NCBI RefSeq assembly: GCF_905220365.1 | Contig: NC_061126.1 | Location: forward strand, 4,092,001-4,156,000 | Reading direction: 5' to 3' | Origin: Vanessa cardui | Lineage: Eukaryota; Arthropoda; Insecta; Lepidoptera; Nymphalidae | Length of the DNA stretch: 64,000 bases | In this document: one piece after another, positions 33,406 to 45,479 of the stretch | Numbering within the stretch: the first letter of the stretch is position 1 | Layout of the letters: each line of letters starts with the position of its first letter | Program-made: the position numbers and the translations under genes | Notes under the pieces: model-generated | Told to the model about the DNA's origin: nothing | Databases searched by the model: none | Seen by the model: only the letters and a program-made list of their open reading frames with translations

Positions 33406-34225
33406 CACTCAGCATATTGTGTTTATGTCACCGTAAGATTCAATGATATAATCTGACAAGACATATTGTAAACTGTCGTATTATTGTGAACTGTGAATTA
33501 TGATTGCAACATAATTTTTCGTTATATTGTAATCTATCGAAGCTAAACCATTATATTACTATCTGCCCCGCGTCAAATCGTCAACTATGGAAAGCTCTTC
33601 CTAATTGGCCGGTCTTGTTATAAGAGAGACTAATCGTATGTCACCGTTATTATTCGGTAGTTTACATTCTATCGAAGTAAATTTATGTTAAACAGAGAGA
33701 ACATTGCACCCCCTGTTCCAGGGGACATGATAACAGGCTATGTGGGGAAAAACGTCAAAGGTCCGTTCAGCACAGCGACTTACGTCCAAACGCACTGGTT
33801 TTTCGGTAATGTATTACAATTTGCTCGTATTGCAAAAAAATATCGTTACTCATATATTCTAAAAGAATAAGCTAAAGGTAGATTATTCAATATTCTTTTA
33901 GTTAATATTCCACTTTTGATCGTCTTTATTTATGACATCATATTATAAACTTCAAAAATTATCAGTGTCTCTTTTATATATTGAGTATCATGATATCCTT
34001 ACGTATGCTTAGGTCTTTGTAACTAAGCAAAAGATTTTCATACGTTGTTTTACAGCTTTTTATGTTTGTACCTTAGAAGATAGATATGCCTCTCTAGCAT
34101 CGTTGGTGTAGGCCATTTTAAGACCTCCAATTTAATAGTTAATTTGGCTATGGCTTAGTCAGCAGTATGTTAGCGAAGAAAAATTTACGATATAGAGTTA
34201 AGAAATATAATTTAACTATTATTTC

Positions 34226-34470
34226 ATTGTAAGAATAAAAGCAGTGCGAAGATGCAACAGCAACAATACCCTACTGGACAAGTAGGATTTTTTTAACAAA
34301 GCTGTACAGCCCGGAACAGCTCCAACTCAGTAACAACTCTTTGGTCGAGTCTACCGAATAATTTTATATTTTTGACTATTAGTGCTATCAGGAGAGCAAC
34401 TACGGAATAGAAAGCTGTGCTATTCAAAAAAAAATTTCTGTTATTCAAAATTCTTCTGGTAAGCTTTTAT
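34226..34470 (+). repeat. Tail segment T, copy 1
   Basis: Non-coding block with GCAACAGCAACAATACCC, CTACTGGACAAG and CTCAGTAACAACTCTTTGG, 1.5 kb downstream of D7. It recurs at 44145-44340 downstream of D10 and inverted at 51401-51540 beside a decayed exon 1. Glutamine-rich translations are interrupted by stops, so I do not call a gene. Confidence 0.55.
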
Positions 34471-34705
34471 TATGTCTACGTTTGTAAATCACCTTCAGTC
34501 TGCATCACAAGTGTGATTTTCAAAAATATGGTCAAATTTGACAAGTGTTGCACGTGTTCGATTATAGTATAAAGAGTTTAGGTAACCCGAAGCTCCTAAA
34601 TGCAAACATAAAGTATATAAATATGACATAATTTTTTTATATAATGGTTGAAATATTATTTAAGCAATTAAAATTGTTAACTCGTCATTTCATCAAACTG
34701 TTACA

Positions 34706-35003
34706 ACAACAACACAACATCCAATAAATTTCCCACTGCAGAGCTAAGGCCTAAGGGAGAAGATCCCTTTAAAGAGAAGGTTCGGAACATATTCTAACAC
34801 ACAAGTTGGTGGAATATACATGTGGCAGAATTTCTATGAAATTAGACACTTGCAGATTTTCTCACGATGTTTTCCTTCACCGCCGAGCACGAGATGAATT
34901 ATAAATACAAATGAAGCACATGAACATTCAGTGCTTGCCTGGGTTTGAACCCGCAGTCATCGGTTAAGATGCACGCGTTCTAACTAATGGCCTATCCCGG
35001 CTC
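34706..35003 (-). repeat. Metulj-like SINE
   Basis: A minus-strand copy: the plus strand shows the 3' body first (AAATTTCCCACTGC), then TGTTTTCCTTCACCGCCGAG and GGTTTGAACCCGC, and ends GATGCACGCGTTCTAAC. A second partial head (CAATCATCGGTTAAGATGC...GGGCCATCTCG) follows at 35050-35110. Confidence 0.75.
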
Positions 35004-35270
35004 AAATTACAACACAAATCATATAATACCTTATTATAAAGTATATATGTATATATAACCCACAATCATCGGTTAAGATGCACGTGTTCTAACCATTGGG
35101 CCATCTCGCTATCAAACTGTTAACAAAATGAAACATGGGTTCCAGGTAAAAAAGGTAAAAAAAAATTATACTTATATATATTTTATTAATCATAACAAAT
35201 ATATGTTAAAATATACGTAGTTCTTAGTGCTTAAAATAGGTTTAACATTATTCGCTTAGTCTAATCTTAT

Positions 35271-35635
35271 TTAAAAGTTCGAGCACACACAGACTCTGTT
35301 GGCGTTGCAGCGTCCGTATCTGTAGTTCAGCGCCCAGCACACGCGCTGACACATGGCGGCCGTGCAGACCAGGTTGCTACGCGGCGCATCCAGCAAGGGA
35401 CTGTTCGGACTGAGTATCACCGGGACTGTATCCGGGTTCTGAATAAATAGAACGTCTGTAAGAAAAAAAAACGTTAATTTTGGTTTTTAAATGCTTAACA
35501 CAATAATTTATAATTTTGTTTAGTTAATCAGATGTATAATTTACCAGGTCGTTCGCTTTCTTCACATGACACCGTTTGCGTGATCAGTATCGCTGCCAGG
35601 AACGCAACCACGAAAAGAGAGATTTTGTTATTCAT
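35271..35635 (-). CDS. D8: six-cysteine peptide precursor (subfamily C, chimeric 5' type a / 3' type b)
   Basis: Exons 35635-35545 and 35455-35271 (TAA) flank an 89-nt intron and give 91 residues. Leader MNNKISLFVVAFLAAILITQ, intron and promoter are those of D6. The end of the propeptide (LLDAPRSN) and the 3' flank (AATAAGATTAGACTAAGCG) are those of D7, D10 and D13. The switch falls inside exon 2. With D9, which has the opposite combination and lies head-to-head with it, it is best explained by an inversion between the two genes. Confidence 0.9.
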
Positions 35636-35687
35636 AATGATTTTTTCAGGTAAGTTTGTCAACTGTGTTTGTCGATTATTGCATCTT

Positions 35688-35763
35688 GTATTTATATGCA
35701 AAGCGATTAAGATAAAATTAAATCTAGTTTTATTGTGATTGTTATCGATATGACAAAATCCCC
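35688..35763 (-). promoter_or_regulatory. D8 promoter: kappaB-like, GATA-like and TATA motifs
   Basis: On the minus strand: GGGGATTTTG (35763-35754), TTATCTTAATCG (35715-35704) and TATAAATAC (35696-35688), 61 bp before the ATG. Confidence 0.65.
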
Positions 35764-36514
35764 GGTAAATAAGAACACGATTATCGATTATCAAAAACAT
35801 TATCATAAATAAATTTAATTTCTTAATTAGATATGCGAGGATAGCGGAACCATCGATTTATAAGCTTATTGTTTATCTTTTCTATTTTGATTTTCCTTTT
35901 ATTAAAGCAACGTAATATTCATGATAAAGTATAAAAAAAAGTAAAAAGAATGTCCAACATTATTAAATAAAATGTTACAATTATATCTTATACATATGTA
36001 ACGGTGATCTTAATTCCTCAATTGATTATTGTATATAGCAAATAAAATATAAAAGAGAGAATTAAGCTGTTAATATTAGTAAGTAAATAAATCTTAAACC
36101 ATATTTTAGGGCTAATGTTTGTGTTATTATATGATGTGTCATAATTTACATTACGTATCAATGATGTCACAGTACAATTGGCATACTATATAGTATACAA
36201 AACTTTATGTTTGTAATACAAAAATATGTCAATAACCTGTCTAATCTGTTATATCTGTTTTATTGTCACATTTTAAATATATATGATTGTTTCACACACA
36301 CGTGCTGAATTGATAATGGTTTGGTATTATTTTAAGCTAAATATAAAATGTATCCAATGGGTTCGCGATGATTGTGAATTATTTTCAGAAGAATATAATT
36401 CTGTGTCTTTCATTTTGTTCAAATCAAAAGATACATTTTCGTTCTTTCTTTCCGTATAATAAAACATAACTTTACTATAACTTAATCTAATTATATCTAA
36501 ACGTTTATTTTATA

Positions 36515-36820
36515 TATAAATATTCTAAGTAAACGGCGTTCGGGTGATTATTTTCTGCAAAAGCTTGTCTTTCGACATAAACCTCCTCCAAAGATTTCCA
36601 CTTTTCTCTGTCCCTTGCAACTCTGATCCATTCCTTACCAGCCACCTTCTTCAGATCATCTTCCCATCTTTTTGTTTGCCCACCTTTGCTTCTTTTCCAG
36701 TCTCTTGGATACCACTCTGTTATTATACGGATCCACTTCTCTTGCCTTTCTCTCAACATATTATGCCCTGTCCATCGCCATTTTTGTGTTCTATATACAG
36801 AATGAACCTGTTTGAATTGT
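36515..36820 (-). mobile_element. RTE-like LINE C-terminal fragment
   Basis: The minus-strand frame has QKWRWTGHNMLRERQEKW, TKRWEDDLKKVAGKEW and VARDREKWKSLEEVYVERQ, the conserved end of an RTE-type LINE protein common in Lepidoptera. Only about 95 residues remain and no reverse transcriptase core is present. It is absent from the other two spacer copies, so it inserted after duplication. Confidence 0.75.
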
Positions 36821-37257
36821 GTTCTGTTTTTTATGTGTGTTATTTTTACTTTATCTTTTCTATTGACTCCAATTATACTTCTTTCGACTCCAATTATTCT
36901 TCTTTCCGTATTATAGCATTGGAATACCTAATGTTAAGCGACCACACAGCCTATAGATATTTGTGCCGCAAGAAATATTAGCCATTCTTTCAAAAACAAT
37001 TCGCTACCAACCATGTGAACTAAGATTTTGTGTCCCCAATGTAATATCAAGATCAACGATGATATGTGTGAGTGAGATAAATATATTTTGGCTCCGTTTG
37101 GCCGAAAAACATAAAAAGCAATGGCAAACAAGTGTATGAATTTTCATGTGAAGAAGATTTTCACAACAGCTGAGCTCTTCCTGAATGGCCAACAGTCAGT
37201 TCAAATACGGAAATCAGGATTTTCCCATTACTCTGAAAATTAAATTGACGTATCTAA

Positions 37258-37379
37258 TGTTGTCTTAAATTTTCGCGATGATTACACATTTAAATAAAAC
37301 TATTTATAACGGATGAATCGCGTATATTAATTATTTTTAAACATCCCGACGTTTCGAGCACTTTGCAGTGTTCGTGGTC
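37258..37379. mobile_element. Short insertion with 9-bp target duplication
   Basis: A 122-bp block ending in ATCCCGACGTTTCGAGCAC and GTGTTCGTGGTC is present only in spacer copy 2 and is flanked by ACGTATCTA on both sides (37249-37257 and 37380-37388). The CCCGACGTTTCG motif is familiar from dispersed insect repeats, but I cannot assign a class. Confidence 0.6.
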
Positions 37380-39308
37380 ACGTATCTATTTTTAAGACTT
37401 AGCCAGGTTCATTTGGTCATTCGGATTTCTATATTATGCATGTTTGAGTCATATCAACCTTTATATAGTTCAAGCTATTTCATTAGTATTTGTTTTTGAA
37501 ATTATTCACAGACAAAACAGATAACATACGCCTGTTTTATAATAATATAATATTAAATATTAGATTTCTATAAATCTGTTAGTTGTTATAATATATATGG
37601 GAAAAAAATTAGTTTGCTTGTATTTTTTATATTCTCACACTTACACACTAGATGTTATCGGGAACGAACTAATACGAAACTTAGAACAGAGAGACCTCAG
37701 TTCAGCATTGGATTGGTGATGTTTTTTTTATTGTATAGGTTGGCGGACGAGCATATGGGCCACCTGACGGTAAGTGGTCACCATTACCCTTAGACCATGA
37801 CGCTGTAAGAAATATTAACTATACCTTAAATCGTCAATGCGCTACCTTGGGAAATAAGATAATATGTCCGGAACACAACAATACTGAGTACTCTTGTTTG
37901 GCGGGAGAATATGTATTTTTCTATATTTTTATTGACGGCTAATTCTAATTTTTATATGAATCACAGTAATAAATCGAAAAAATATAACTTATCTTATCCA
38001 AGCAATTAATTACTAATGCGATCTAAAAGATAATTCATATCAGACAATAAAGAGCGTTTACGAAAAATTCGCGAATTACAATTACCGATGGTCTATTGAC
38101 TCATATTTTTATTAAATATCTTAATCTGCTTCTTAATCAACAGCACACAGTTCTAAAAACAATTGAAAGTTAATCCAGCAACACAATACTATGTTCGTTT
38201 TGCCTTTTCAGCGGCTTCGGCTCTTAACATTGTCAAATATACGAATTAATTTTACGAGTTACGATGAGAAAGCAATACACTAGTACTAATACACTATCGG
38301 TTTCAGACCGTCAAAATATGGGAAATTGAAAATTAGGTCGAACGATATTTTTAAAACTTAATACGTATAATATAGCTGAATTCACTGCCATTCCGTAATT
38401 CTGAATTTAATCGATATTTCTAATAAATCCAAAGAATACGTGGATAACAAGTTAAACGAGATTAATTTTTCTCAGAAATTCATTATAGTTTATTCCTAAC
38501 TGGTTCTCTTGAATTCAGTGAAATAATTGTTTTGGCTATAATTGATCATACATTACTTAAATAATAATTTGTTATTGTTAGGTAATATGTGTACGTCATA
38601 TAATCATACGTATTATAATTTTATGTGTGAACCTCTCTCGACTGAAGGCCTCTTCGAAAGATTTCCATTAGGTTCTGTCTCTGGTGACTCTAATCCAGTG
38701 CGGTCCGGTGACTTTTCTGATGTCGTCCCCCAGCGCATGGATGGTCTTCAAGTTCACCGCTTTCCCTGTGTCACATCCCACGAGAATGCTTATAAAATAC
38801 ATTTTAACAAACAAAATTATACACAATACTCATGTTAACTCAATGAGTGTACCTCAACCCTTACGAAGTTAAAAAACATAATCTTTTGAATAAAACACTG
38901 ACTATTTTGATTCGGGATTCTTGTTAAAATAATCTATACTTCTATAGTAATATTAAAATTCAATAGTAATTCCGTCTGTTACATTCTCACGCTTAAAATG
39001 GTAAATATATTTATATAGACATTTGTATGGGTATAGTTTGAATACTGCAAGAGGAAAAAGGCTACTTTCTTTCACTCCTCGAGGGGGTAAAATGGACGAT
39101 GACGGTTTGTAGAGTAAATTTTGATAAATATTTAACCCGAGCAAAGCTATTTATTTATAGAATATAAATAAAAGGACATTGATTGTAACCATATAATTAA
39201 AAAAATAACGGCAATTAAAAACATAAATATAAAAAAAAATAAGTTTATTTGATGTTAAACAGTAAATTTCTTATACGGTGATAATTGACAAATTTGTTCT
39301 AATTCACC

Positions 39309-39387
39309 GGGGAATTCTTACTATCGTTGATAATAATCAAAATTAACCTAGATTCAAATTTATCTTAATCGCTTTTTATATAAATAC
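39309..39387 (+). promoter_or_regulatory. D9 promoter: kappaB-like, GATA-like and TATA motifs
   Basis: GGGGAATTCT at 39309-39318, TTATCT at 39360-39365 and TATAAATAC at 39379-39387, 61 bp before the ATG; type b as in D7. Confidence 0.7.
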
Positions 39388-39439
39388 TAGATGCAATTGT
39401 CGAGACACACAGTTGACAAACTTGCCCGAAAAAGTCATC

Positions 39440-39914
39440 ATGAACAACAAAACTTCCCTTTTCGTGGTTGCCCTCCTGGGAGCGCTACTGGTGGCGCAAA
39501 TAGTATCATGCGAAGAGAGTGAACGGCCTGGTAAGTCACTTGTACTTAAATGTCTTAATGAATTATATTTTTTATATTAAAATTTACCTCATACAACTTT
39601 TATGTAACAAAATTATTATTTTTTAGTTTTAAAGATGCAATGAAGGGTGCAATAAAGAATAAATAAATAAATGTATTAATAAATACATTTTTTTTATATA
39701 CTGACCATACAACTTCTTTTTCATTTCAGATGTTCTGTTTATTCAGAACCCGGATACAGTCCCGGTGATACTCAGTCCGAACAGTCCCTTGCTGGAGGCG
39801 CCGCGTAGCAACCTGGTCTGCACGGCCGCCATGTGTCAGCGCGTGTGCTGGGCGCTGAACTACAGATACGGGCGCTGCAACGCCAACAGAGTCTGTGTGT
39901 GCTCGAACTTTTAA
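39440..39914 (+). CDS. D9: six-cysteine peptide precursor (subfamily C, chimeric 5' type b / 3' type a)
   Basis: Exons 39440-39530 and 39730-39914 (TAA) flank a 199-nt intron and give 91 residues. Promoter and leader (MNNKTSLFVVALLGALLVAQ) are of the D7/D10 type. The propeptide VLFIQNPDTVPVILSPNSPL with EAPR and the 3' flank (TCTGTGATAAAACAATATTT, AATAAA near 40037) are of the D6 type. The intron start matches D13 (GTAAGTCACTTGTA) and is lengthened by a ~60-bp insertion. Confidence 0.9.
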
Positions 39915-40059
39915 TTTGTCTACGAAATAGTATAATATAATATTTCTTAAGAGTACTTTTTTATACATAAAACATGAAAACCGAGTGTACATTTTCGATT
40001 GATCATTGATTATCTGTGATAAAACAATATTTTTTTATAAATAAAAAAAATCCATACAA

Positions 40060-42800
40060 AATAATTTTATTTCTCCTTTAATCCTCGAATTCTGTTTGAT
40101 GATTCTGATTTTTGTAGGTACCAAAGAATATGAAAGAGAGAATAAAGCTTTTAACAGATATAAGTAAGTAAATAAAATTCTAACACAGGTGTACAAATGT
40201 TAAAACAAATTTTAGGTCTATTGTTTATTTTACTATTATACGATTACTAAAATAGTTATGGCAAGAATAATGTGTTCTTGTACGTATACGTCAAAGGGTA
40301 TAGACAACATATCTAAACATATATAGGATCAGGTGCCGATATTGTTCCTTGACTCGTAATAATCAAATTCACAATTTAATTCTTCCAATTCGTTACGAAT
40401 TAATTGTTATCAACTTGCCAATCAACACGATCGTCTGAAATATGTATCGCAGACCAACTTTCAATGTTACGCTGCTTATAAAAAATTTCAGCGATGACAA
40501 CGAATGTATAAATACTAGATAATCGAAATAGATATACTACGAACGTAAATATTACATGATGTGTCATAGTCTCTATCGTATTTTACATTACGTATCAACG
40601 ATATCACAATACAATTAGCGTACTATAAAATTTTATGTTTGTAGTACAAAAATATGTCAGTAACCTCTCTAATCTATTATATCTTTTTGATTGTCAGATT
40701 TTAAATATATGTATATGATTGTTTCACACACATGTGCTTAATTGATAATGGTTTGGTATTATTTTAAGCTAAATATAAAAAATATCCAATGGGTTCGTTC
40801 GCGATGATTGTGAATTATATTTTAGAAAAATATGATTTTATGTTTTTCATCTTGTTCAAATCAAAAGATGCATTTTCGTCCTTTCCTTTCCATATAATAG
40901 CATTGGGATACCTGATGTTAAGTGACCACACAGACTATACATATTTGTGCCGTAAGAAATATTAGCCATTCTTTCAAAACCAATTCGCTACCAACCAGAT
41001 GAACTAAGACTTTGTGTCCCCAATATAATATTAAGATCAACGATGATGTGTGTAAGTTAGGTAAATATAATTTGGCTCCGTTTGGCCGAGGAACATAAAA
41101 AGCAATGGCAAACACGTGTATGAATTTTCATATGAAGAAGATTTTCACAACAGCTAAGCTCTTCCTAAATGGCCAACAGTCTGTCCACATGCGATATCGG
41201 GAATATTTCCCAGTACTCTAAAATTTAAATTGACGTAACTTTTTTTAAGACTTAGCCAGGTTCACTTGGTCATTCGGATTTCTATATTATGCTTCGTTGA
41301 GTCATATCAACCTTTATATATTTTAAGCTATTTCATTACTATTTGTTTTTGAAATTATTCAGAGACAGAACAGACAATATATGCCTGTTTTATAATAATA
41401 TAATTTTAAATATCAGGCTTCTATAAATCTGTTAGTTGTTATAATATATACGGGAGAAAAAGTAAGTTTGGTTGTATTTTTTATATTCTTACACTTACAC
41501 ACTAGATGCTATCGGGAACGAACTAATACGAAACTTAGAACAGAAAGACCTCAGTTCAGCATTGGATTGGTGATGTTTTTTTTTATTGTATAGGATGGCG
41601 GACGAGCATTTTGGCCATCTGATGGTAAATGGTCAACTACCCATGGTACCCATAGACAATGACGCTGTAAGAAATATTAGCTTTTCCTTAAATCGTCAAT
41701 GTGCTACTAACCTTGGAAAATAAGATATTATGTCCCTTGCGCCTGTAGTTACACTGGCTTACTCACCCTTCAAACCTGAACACAACAATACTGAGTACTG
41801 TTGTTTGGCGGTACAATATGTATTTTTCTATATTTTTATTGACGGCTTATTCTATTTTTATATTAATCACAGTAATAGATCGAAAAATATAAAGCTTATC
41901 TTATCCAACCAATTAATGACTAATGCAATTTAAATGATAATTCATATCAGACAATAAAGAGCGTTTACGAAAAATTCGCGAATTACAATTGCACGCCGAT
42001 GGTCTATTGACTCATATTTTTATTAAATATCTTAATCTGCTTCTTAATCAACAGCACACAGTTCTAAAAACAATTGAAAGTTAATCCAGCAACACAATAC
42101 TATGTTCGTTTTGCCTTTTCAGCGGCTTCAGCTCTTAACATTGTCAAATATACGAATTAATTTTACGAGTTACGATGAGAAAGCAATACACTAGTACTAA
42201 TACACTATCGGTTTCAGACCGTCAAAATATGGGAAGTTGAAAATTAGGTCGAACGATATTTTTAAAACTTAATACGTATAATATAGCTGAATTAACTGCC
42301 ATTCCGTAATTCTGAATTTAATCGAAATTTCTAATAAATCCAAAGAATACGTGGATAACAAGTTAAACGAGATTAATTTTTCTCAGAAATTCATTATAGT
42401 TTATACCTGACTGGTTCTCTTGAATTCAGTGAAATAATTGTTTTGGCTATAATTGATCATACATTACTTAAATTTAAATTGTTATTATTAGGTAATATGT
42501 TTACGTCATATAATTTTATATACGTATTATAATTTTTAGTGTGAAACTCTGACTTTTCTGATGTCGTCCCCCAGCGTATGGTTGGTCTTCAAGTTCACCG
42601 CTTTCCCTGTGTCACATCCCACGAGGATGCTTAAAAAATTCATTTTAACAAACAAAATTATACAAAATATTCATGTTACCCCAGTAAGTGTACTTCAATT
42701 CTTACGAAGTTAAAAAATTGAATCTTTTGATTAAGACACTGATTCTTTTGATTCGCGATTCTGGTTAAAATAGTCTTTTTTTCTGTAGTAATATTAAATT
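40060..42800. repeat. Spacer S, copy 3 (between D9 and D10)
   Basis: Closest to copy 1 in the SINE type 2 remnant (41573-41820) and to copy 2 in the stretch from about 41940 to 42450. The repeat corresponding to 31490-31660 has lost its first half (only 42549-42640 remains). Confidence 0.75.
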
Positions 42801-43003
42801 TCAATAGTAATTCCGTGTGTTACATTCTCTCAATATTTCACCCGAGCAAAGCTATTTCTAATATAAATAAAAGGAAATTGTAACCATATAATTAAAAAAA
42901 TAAAGGCAATTAAAAACATAAATATAAAAAAAATTAAGTTTATTTGATGTTAAACAGTAAATTTCTTATACGGTGATAATTGTCAAATTTGTTCTAATTC
43001 ACC

Positions 43004-43082
43004 GGGGAAATCTTACTATCGATGATAATAATCAAAATTAACCTAGATTTAAATTTATCTTAATCGCTTTGTATATAAATAC
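43004..43082 (+). promoter_or_regulatory. D10 promoter: kappaB-like, GATA-like and TATA motifs
   Basis: GGGGAAATCT at 43004-43013 (one base changed from D7), TTATCT at 43055-43060 and TATAAATAC at 43074-43082, 61 bp before the ATG. Confidence 0.65.
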
Positions 43083-43134
43083 TAGATGCAATTATCAAGA
43101 TACACAGTTGACAAACTTACCTGAAAAAGTCATC

Positions 43135-43517
43135 ATGAACAACAAAACTTCCCTTTTCGTGGTTGCCCTACTGGGAGCGCTACTGGTGGCGCAAATAGTA
43201 TCATGTGAAGAGAGTGAACGGCCTGGTAAGTCACATGTACTTAAATGTTTAAATGAATTATATTAAAATGTATTACTAAATATTTATTTTTTATTTTATA
43301 TACTGACCTTATATATAATTATTTCTTTGCAGATGTTCTGTTTATTCAGAACCCGGATACTTTCCCAGTGATACTCAGTCCGAACAGTCCCTTGCTGGAG
43401 GCGCCGCGCAGCAACCTGGTCTGCACGGCCGCCATGTGTCAGCGCGTGTGCTGGGCGCTGAACTACAGATACGGGCGCTGCAACGCCAACAGAGTCTGTG
43501 TGTGCTCGAACTTTTAA
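43135..43517 (+). CDS. D10: six-cysteine peptide precursor (subfamily C, type b/b)
   Basis: Exons 43135-43225 and 43333-43517 (TAA) flank a 107-nt intron and give 91 residues. It is very close to D7 in promoter, intron, propeptide (NPDTFPVILSPNSPL) and 3' flank, with AATAAA at 43595-43600. It differs by Gly-Ala for Gly-Val in the leader and EAPR for DAPR. The downstream tail (43518-44340) parallels the one after D7. Confidence 0.9.
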
Positions 43518-44144
43518 ATAAGATTAGACTAAGCGAATTATGTTAAACCTAGTTTAACAACTAAGTACTATTATATATTTTATTTGTTTTGATTAATAAA
43601 ATAATTTAGGAAGATATAATCTTTTTTAATATACTATTGCCTTTATCTCAATAAAACTAATAATGTTTTGTAGCAATAGTGTTTTAGATAACACTATCGT
43701 GTAACACTTCACATAATAAAATAATAATTGTCATCTAATAATCGATAAAAGTATTTAAAAAATCTTTGCAGTACTTATTTACAATTATTGTACTCAATCT
43801 ATTAGAATATCAAATTTTTAATAGGCCTAGATAGTATATCGATGACTATACGACGATAGCTACCAAAAACATCGCTACTAATCTTCTTTCTTAATCATTA
43901 TATCAAAAATGATAATCATATTTGATGTATGTTTTATAGCTTCACTTAGCATATTGCAATGCTGATACTAAATAGACAGAGTGTGTTTATATAACACATT
44001 CACAGCTTTTTGTGTGTGTACCTCAGAACATAGATAGGCTCTCTTGCATGTAAGCCATTTTAAAACCTCCAATTTTATAGTTAAATTTGATAAATCTCCT
44101 ATGGTTTAGTCAGCAATATGTTAAGAAATAAAATTAAACTGTTA

Positions 44145-44340
44145 TTTCGTTGTAAGAATAAACGCAGTGCAAAGCAGCAACAGCAACGATACCCTACTGG
44201 ACAAGAAGCACTTCTTTAACAGTACAGCCCCCAATAGATCCAACTCAGTAACAACTCTTCAGTTGAGTCCACCGAACTATCAGGAGAGCAACTACAGAAT
44301 AAAAAGTTCTGTTATTCAAAATTCTTCTGGTAAGCTTTTT
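44145..44340 (+). repeat. Tail segment T, copy 2
   Basis: Same block as 34226-34470, downstream of D10. A 62-codon frame inside (from 44167) is not conserved in the other copies. Confidence 0.5.
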
Positions 44341-44540
44341 TATATTTACGTTTGAAAATCACCTTCTAGTCTACCTCACAAGTGTGATTTTCAAAAATAT
44401 TGCAAAATTTAATTATACTTTGCACTTACCAGCGCAAAAAATATCAAATAAAGTCTAATAAATTTACAAAGGTATCGATCAGGTAGAGATAAGTATCTAT
44501 ACCTAATCGTATTTATAATATTAGTATAAAATCAAGTAGG

Positions 44541-44842
44541 TTTTGAGTCGAGATGGCCCAGTGGTTAGAACGCGTGCATCTTAACCGATGGTTGCGGGTT
44601 CAAACCCAGGCAAGCACCGCTGATTCATGTGCTTAATTTGTCTTTATAATTCATCTCGTGCTCAGCGGTGAAGAAAAACATCGTGAGGAAACCTGCATGT
44701 GACAAATTTCATAGAAATTCTGCCACATGTGTATTCCACCAACCCGCATTGGAACAGCGTGGTGGAATATGTTCCAAACCTTCTCCTCAAAGGGAGAGGA
44801 GGCCTTTAGCCCAGCAGTGGGAATTTACAAGCTGTTGTTGTT
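44541..44842 (+). repeat. Metulj-like SINE, complete copy
   Basis: It begins GAGTCGAGATGGCCCAGTGG and contains B box GGTTCAAACCC (near 44597), the TCAGCGGTGAAGAAAAAC and GTGTATTCCACCAACCC blocks and the end AGCCCAGCAGTGGGAATTTA. It is the best-preserved copy in the window and useful as a reference for the others. Confidence 0.8.
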
Positions 44843-44910
44843 TCATTCGAAAGATATAGGGTATTTAACTTTTTAAGAATTAACAGACCTTGCTTATTTT
44901 ATTTGAATAT

Positions 44911-45310
44911 TTATTTTGAAGTATTCTCGTGGGATGTGTCCACAGGGCAAGCGGTGAGTTGGTTGACCGAACATTGAAGGACGACTTCAGGAAAGTCGCT
45001 TGACCGCACTTTTTTGTTCGCTGGAAAAAGGCTTGCACGCGTTTCTACCAAGTGAAAAAGGGGGATGGGAAGTATATGGGACTCAGTGTTACCGAGAACG
45101 CCTGGTAACGCGTCATAGTTAGTAAAATTTTGTAATTTAGAAGATATTCCGTAAACATAGACGAGATAAGAAAAGAGTACGCTCTTTTCTTGAAGGTTCC
45201 AATGTAGTATCGGTTCGGAAAAACCGCCGGCGAAAGCTGGTTTCACAAAGTGGTTGTGCGCGGCAGAAAATGTCTAAGAAATCGTGCTGTTGTTGATATT
45301 TGGACATGAA
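44911..45310 (-). repeat. Composite repeat and LINE C-terminal fragment
   Basis: At 44915-45010 the minus strand matches the repeat in spacer S (AAGTGCGGTCAAGCGAC, CACATCCCACGAGAATA). At 45155-45310 the minus strand matches the end of the Jockey-like LINE (ACAACCACTTTGTGAAACC, GCCGGCGGTTTTTCCGAACC). Neither part codes for a full protein. Confidence 0.65.
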
Positions 45311-45479
45311 GGTACAGGGTGCCTAGTACAAGTGTCGAATACATTCTTTTTTTTTTTCGCCCCAAAAATATAAAATCTTCGATGACATTTTTAGTATTGT
45401 GTCGCGTGTTATCGCGTGCCATAAGAGGCACTTGTAAACAAAACTTATGCCGTTTAGGTTTAACAACTTTCAATCGATT

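Larger units (their letters stand above)
36040..39080. repeat. Spacer S, copy 2 (between D8 and D9)
   Basis: Homologous to 28960-31960 and 40060-42800. It differs by an RTE-like LINE fragment (36515-36820) and a 122-bp insertion (37258-37379), and by deletions in the SINE type 2 remnant (37721-37915). The left end abuts the inverted 5' flank of D8 at about 36010-36040. Confidence 0.75.

Noticed and set aside
33685..33870. 61-codon frame with plausible amino-acid composition.
   Set aside because: No homologous copy after D10 keeps the frame, and no motif or expression signal was seen.
36505..36759. 84-codon frame resembling proteins annotated as craniofacial development protein-like in insects.
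   Set aside because: Such annotations are usually RTE-type LINE products; the fragment is absent from the two sister spacer copies.
44139..44340. A glutamine-rich exon (AKQQQQRYPTGQ) ending in a GT donor, repeated three times.
   Set aside because: The frame has stops in every copy and the copies do not conserve one frame; it is treated as non-coding segment T.
45243..45473. Short frames containing TTARFLRHFLPRTTTL as a gene.
   Set aside because: This is the C-terminal debris of the Jockey-like LINE.
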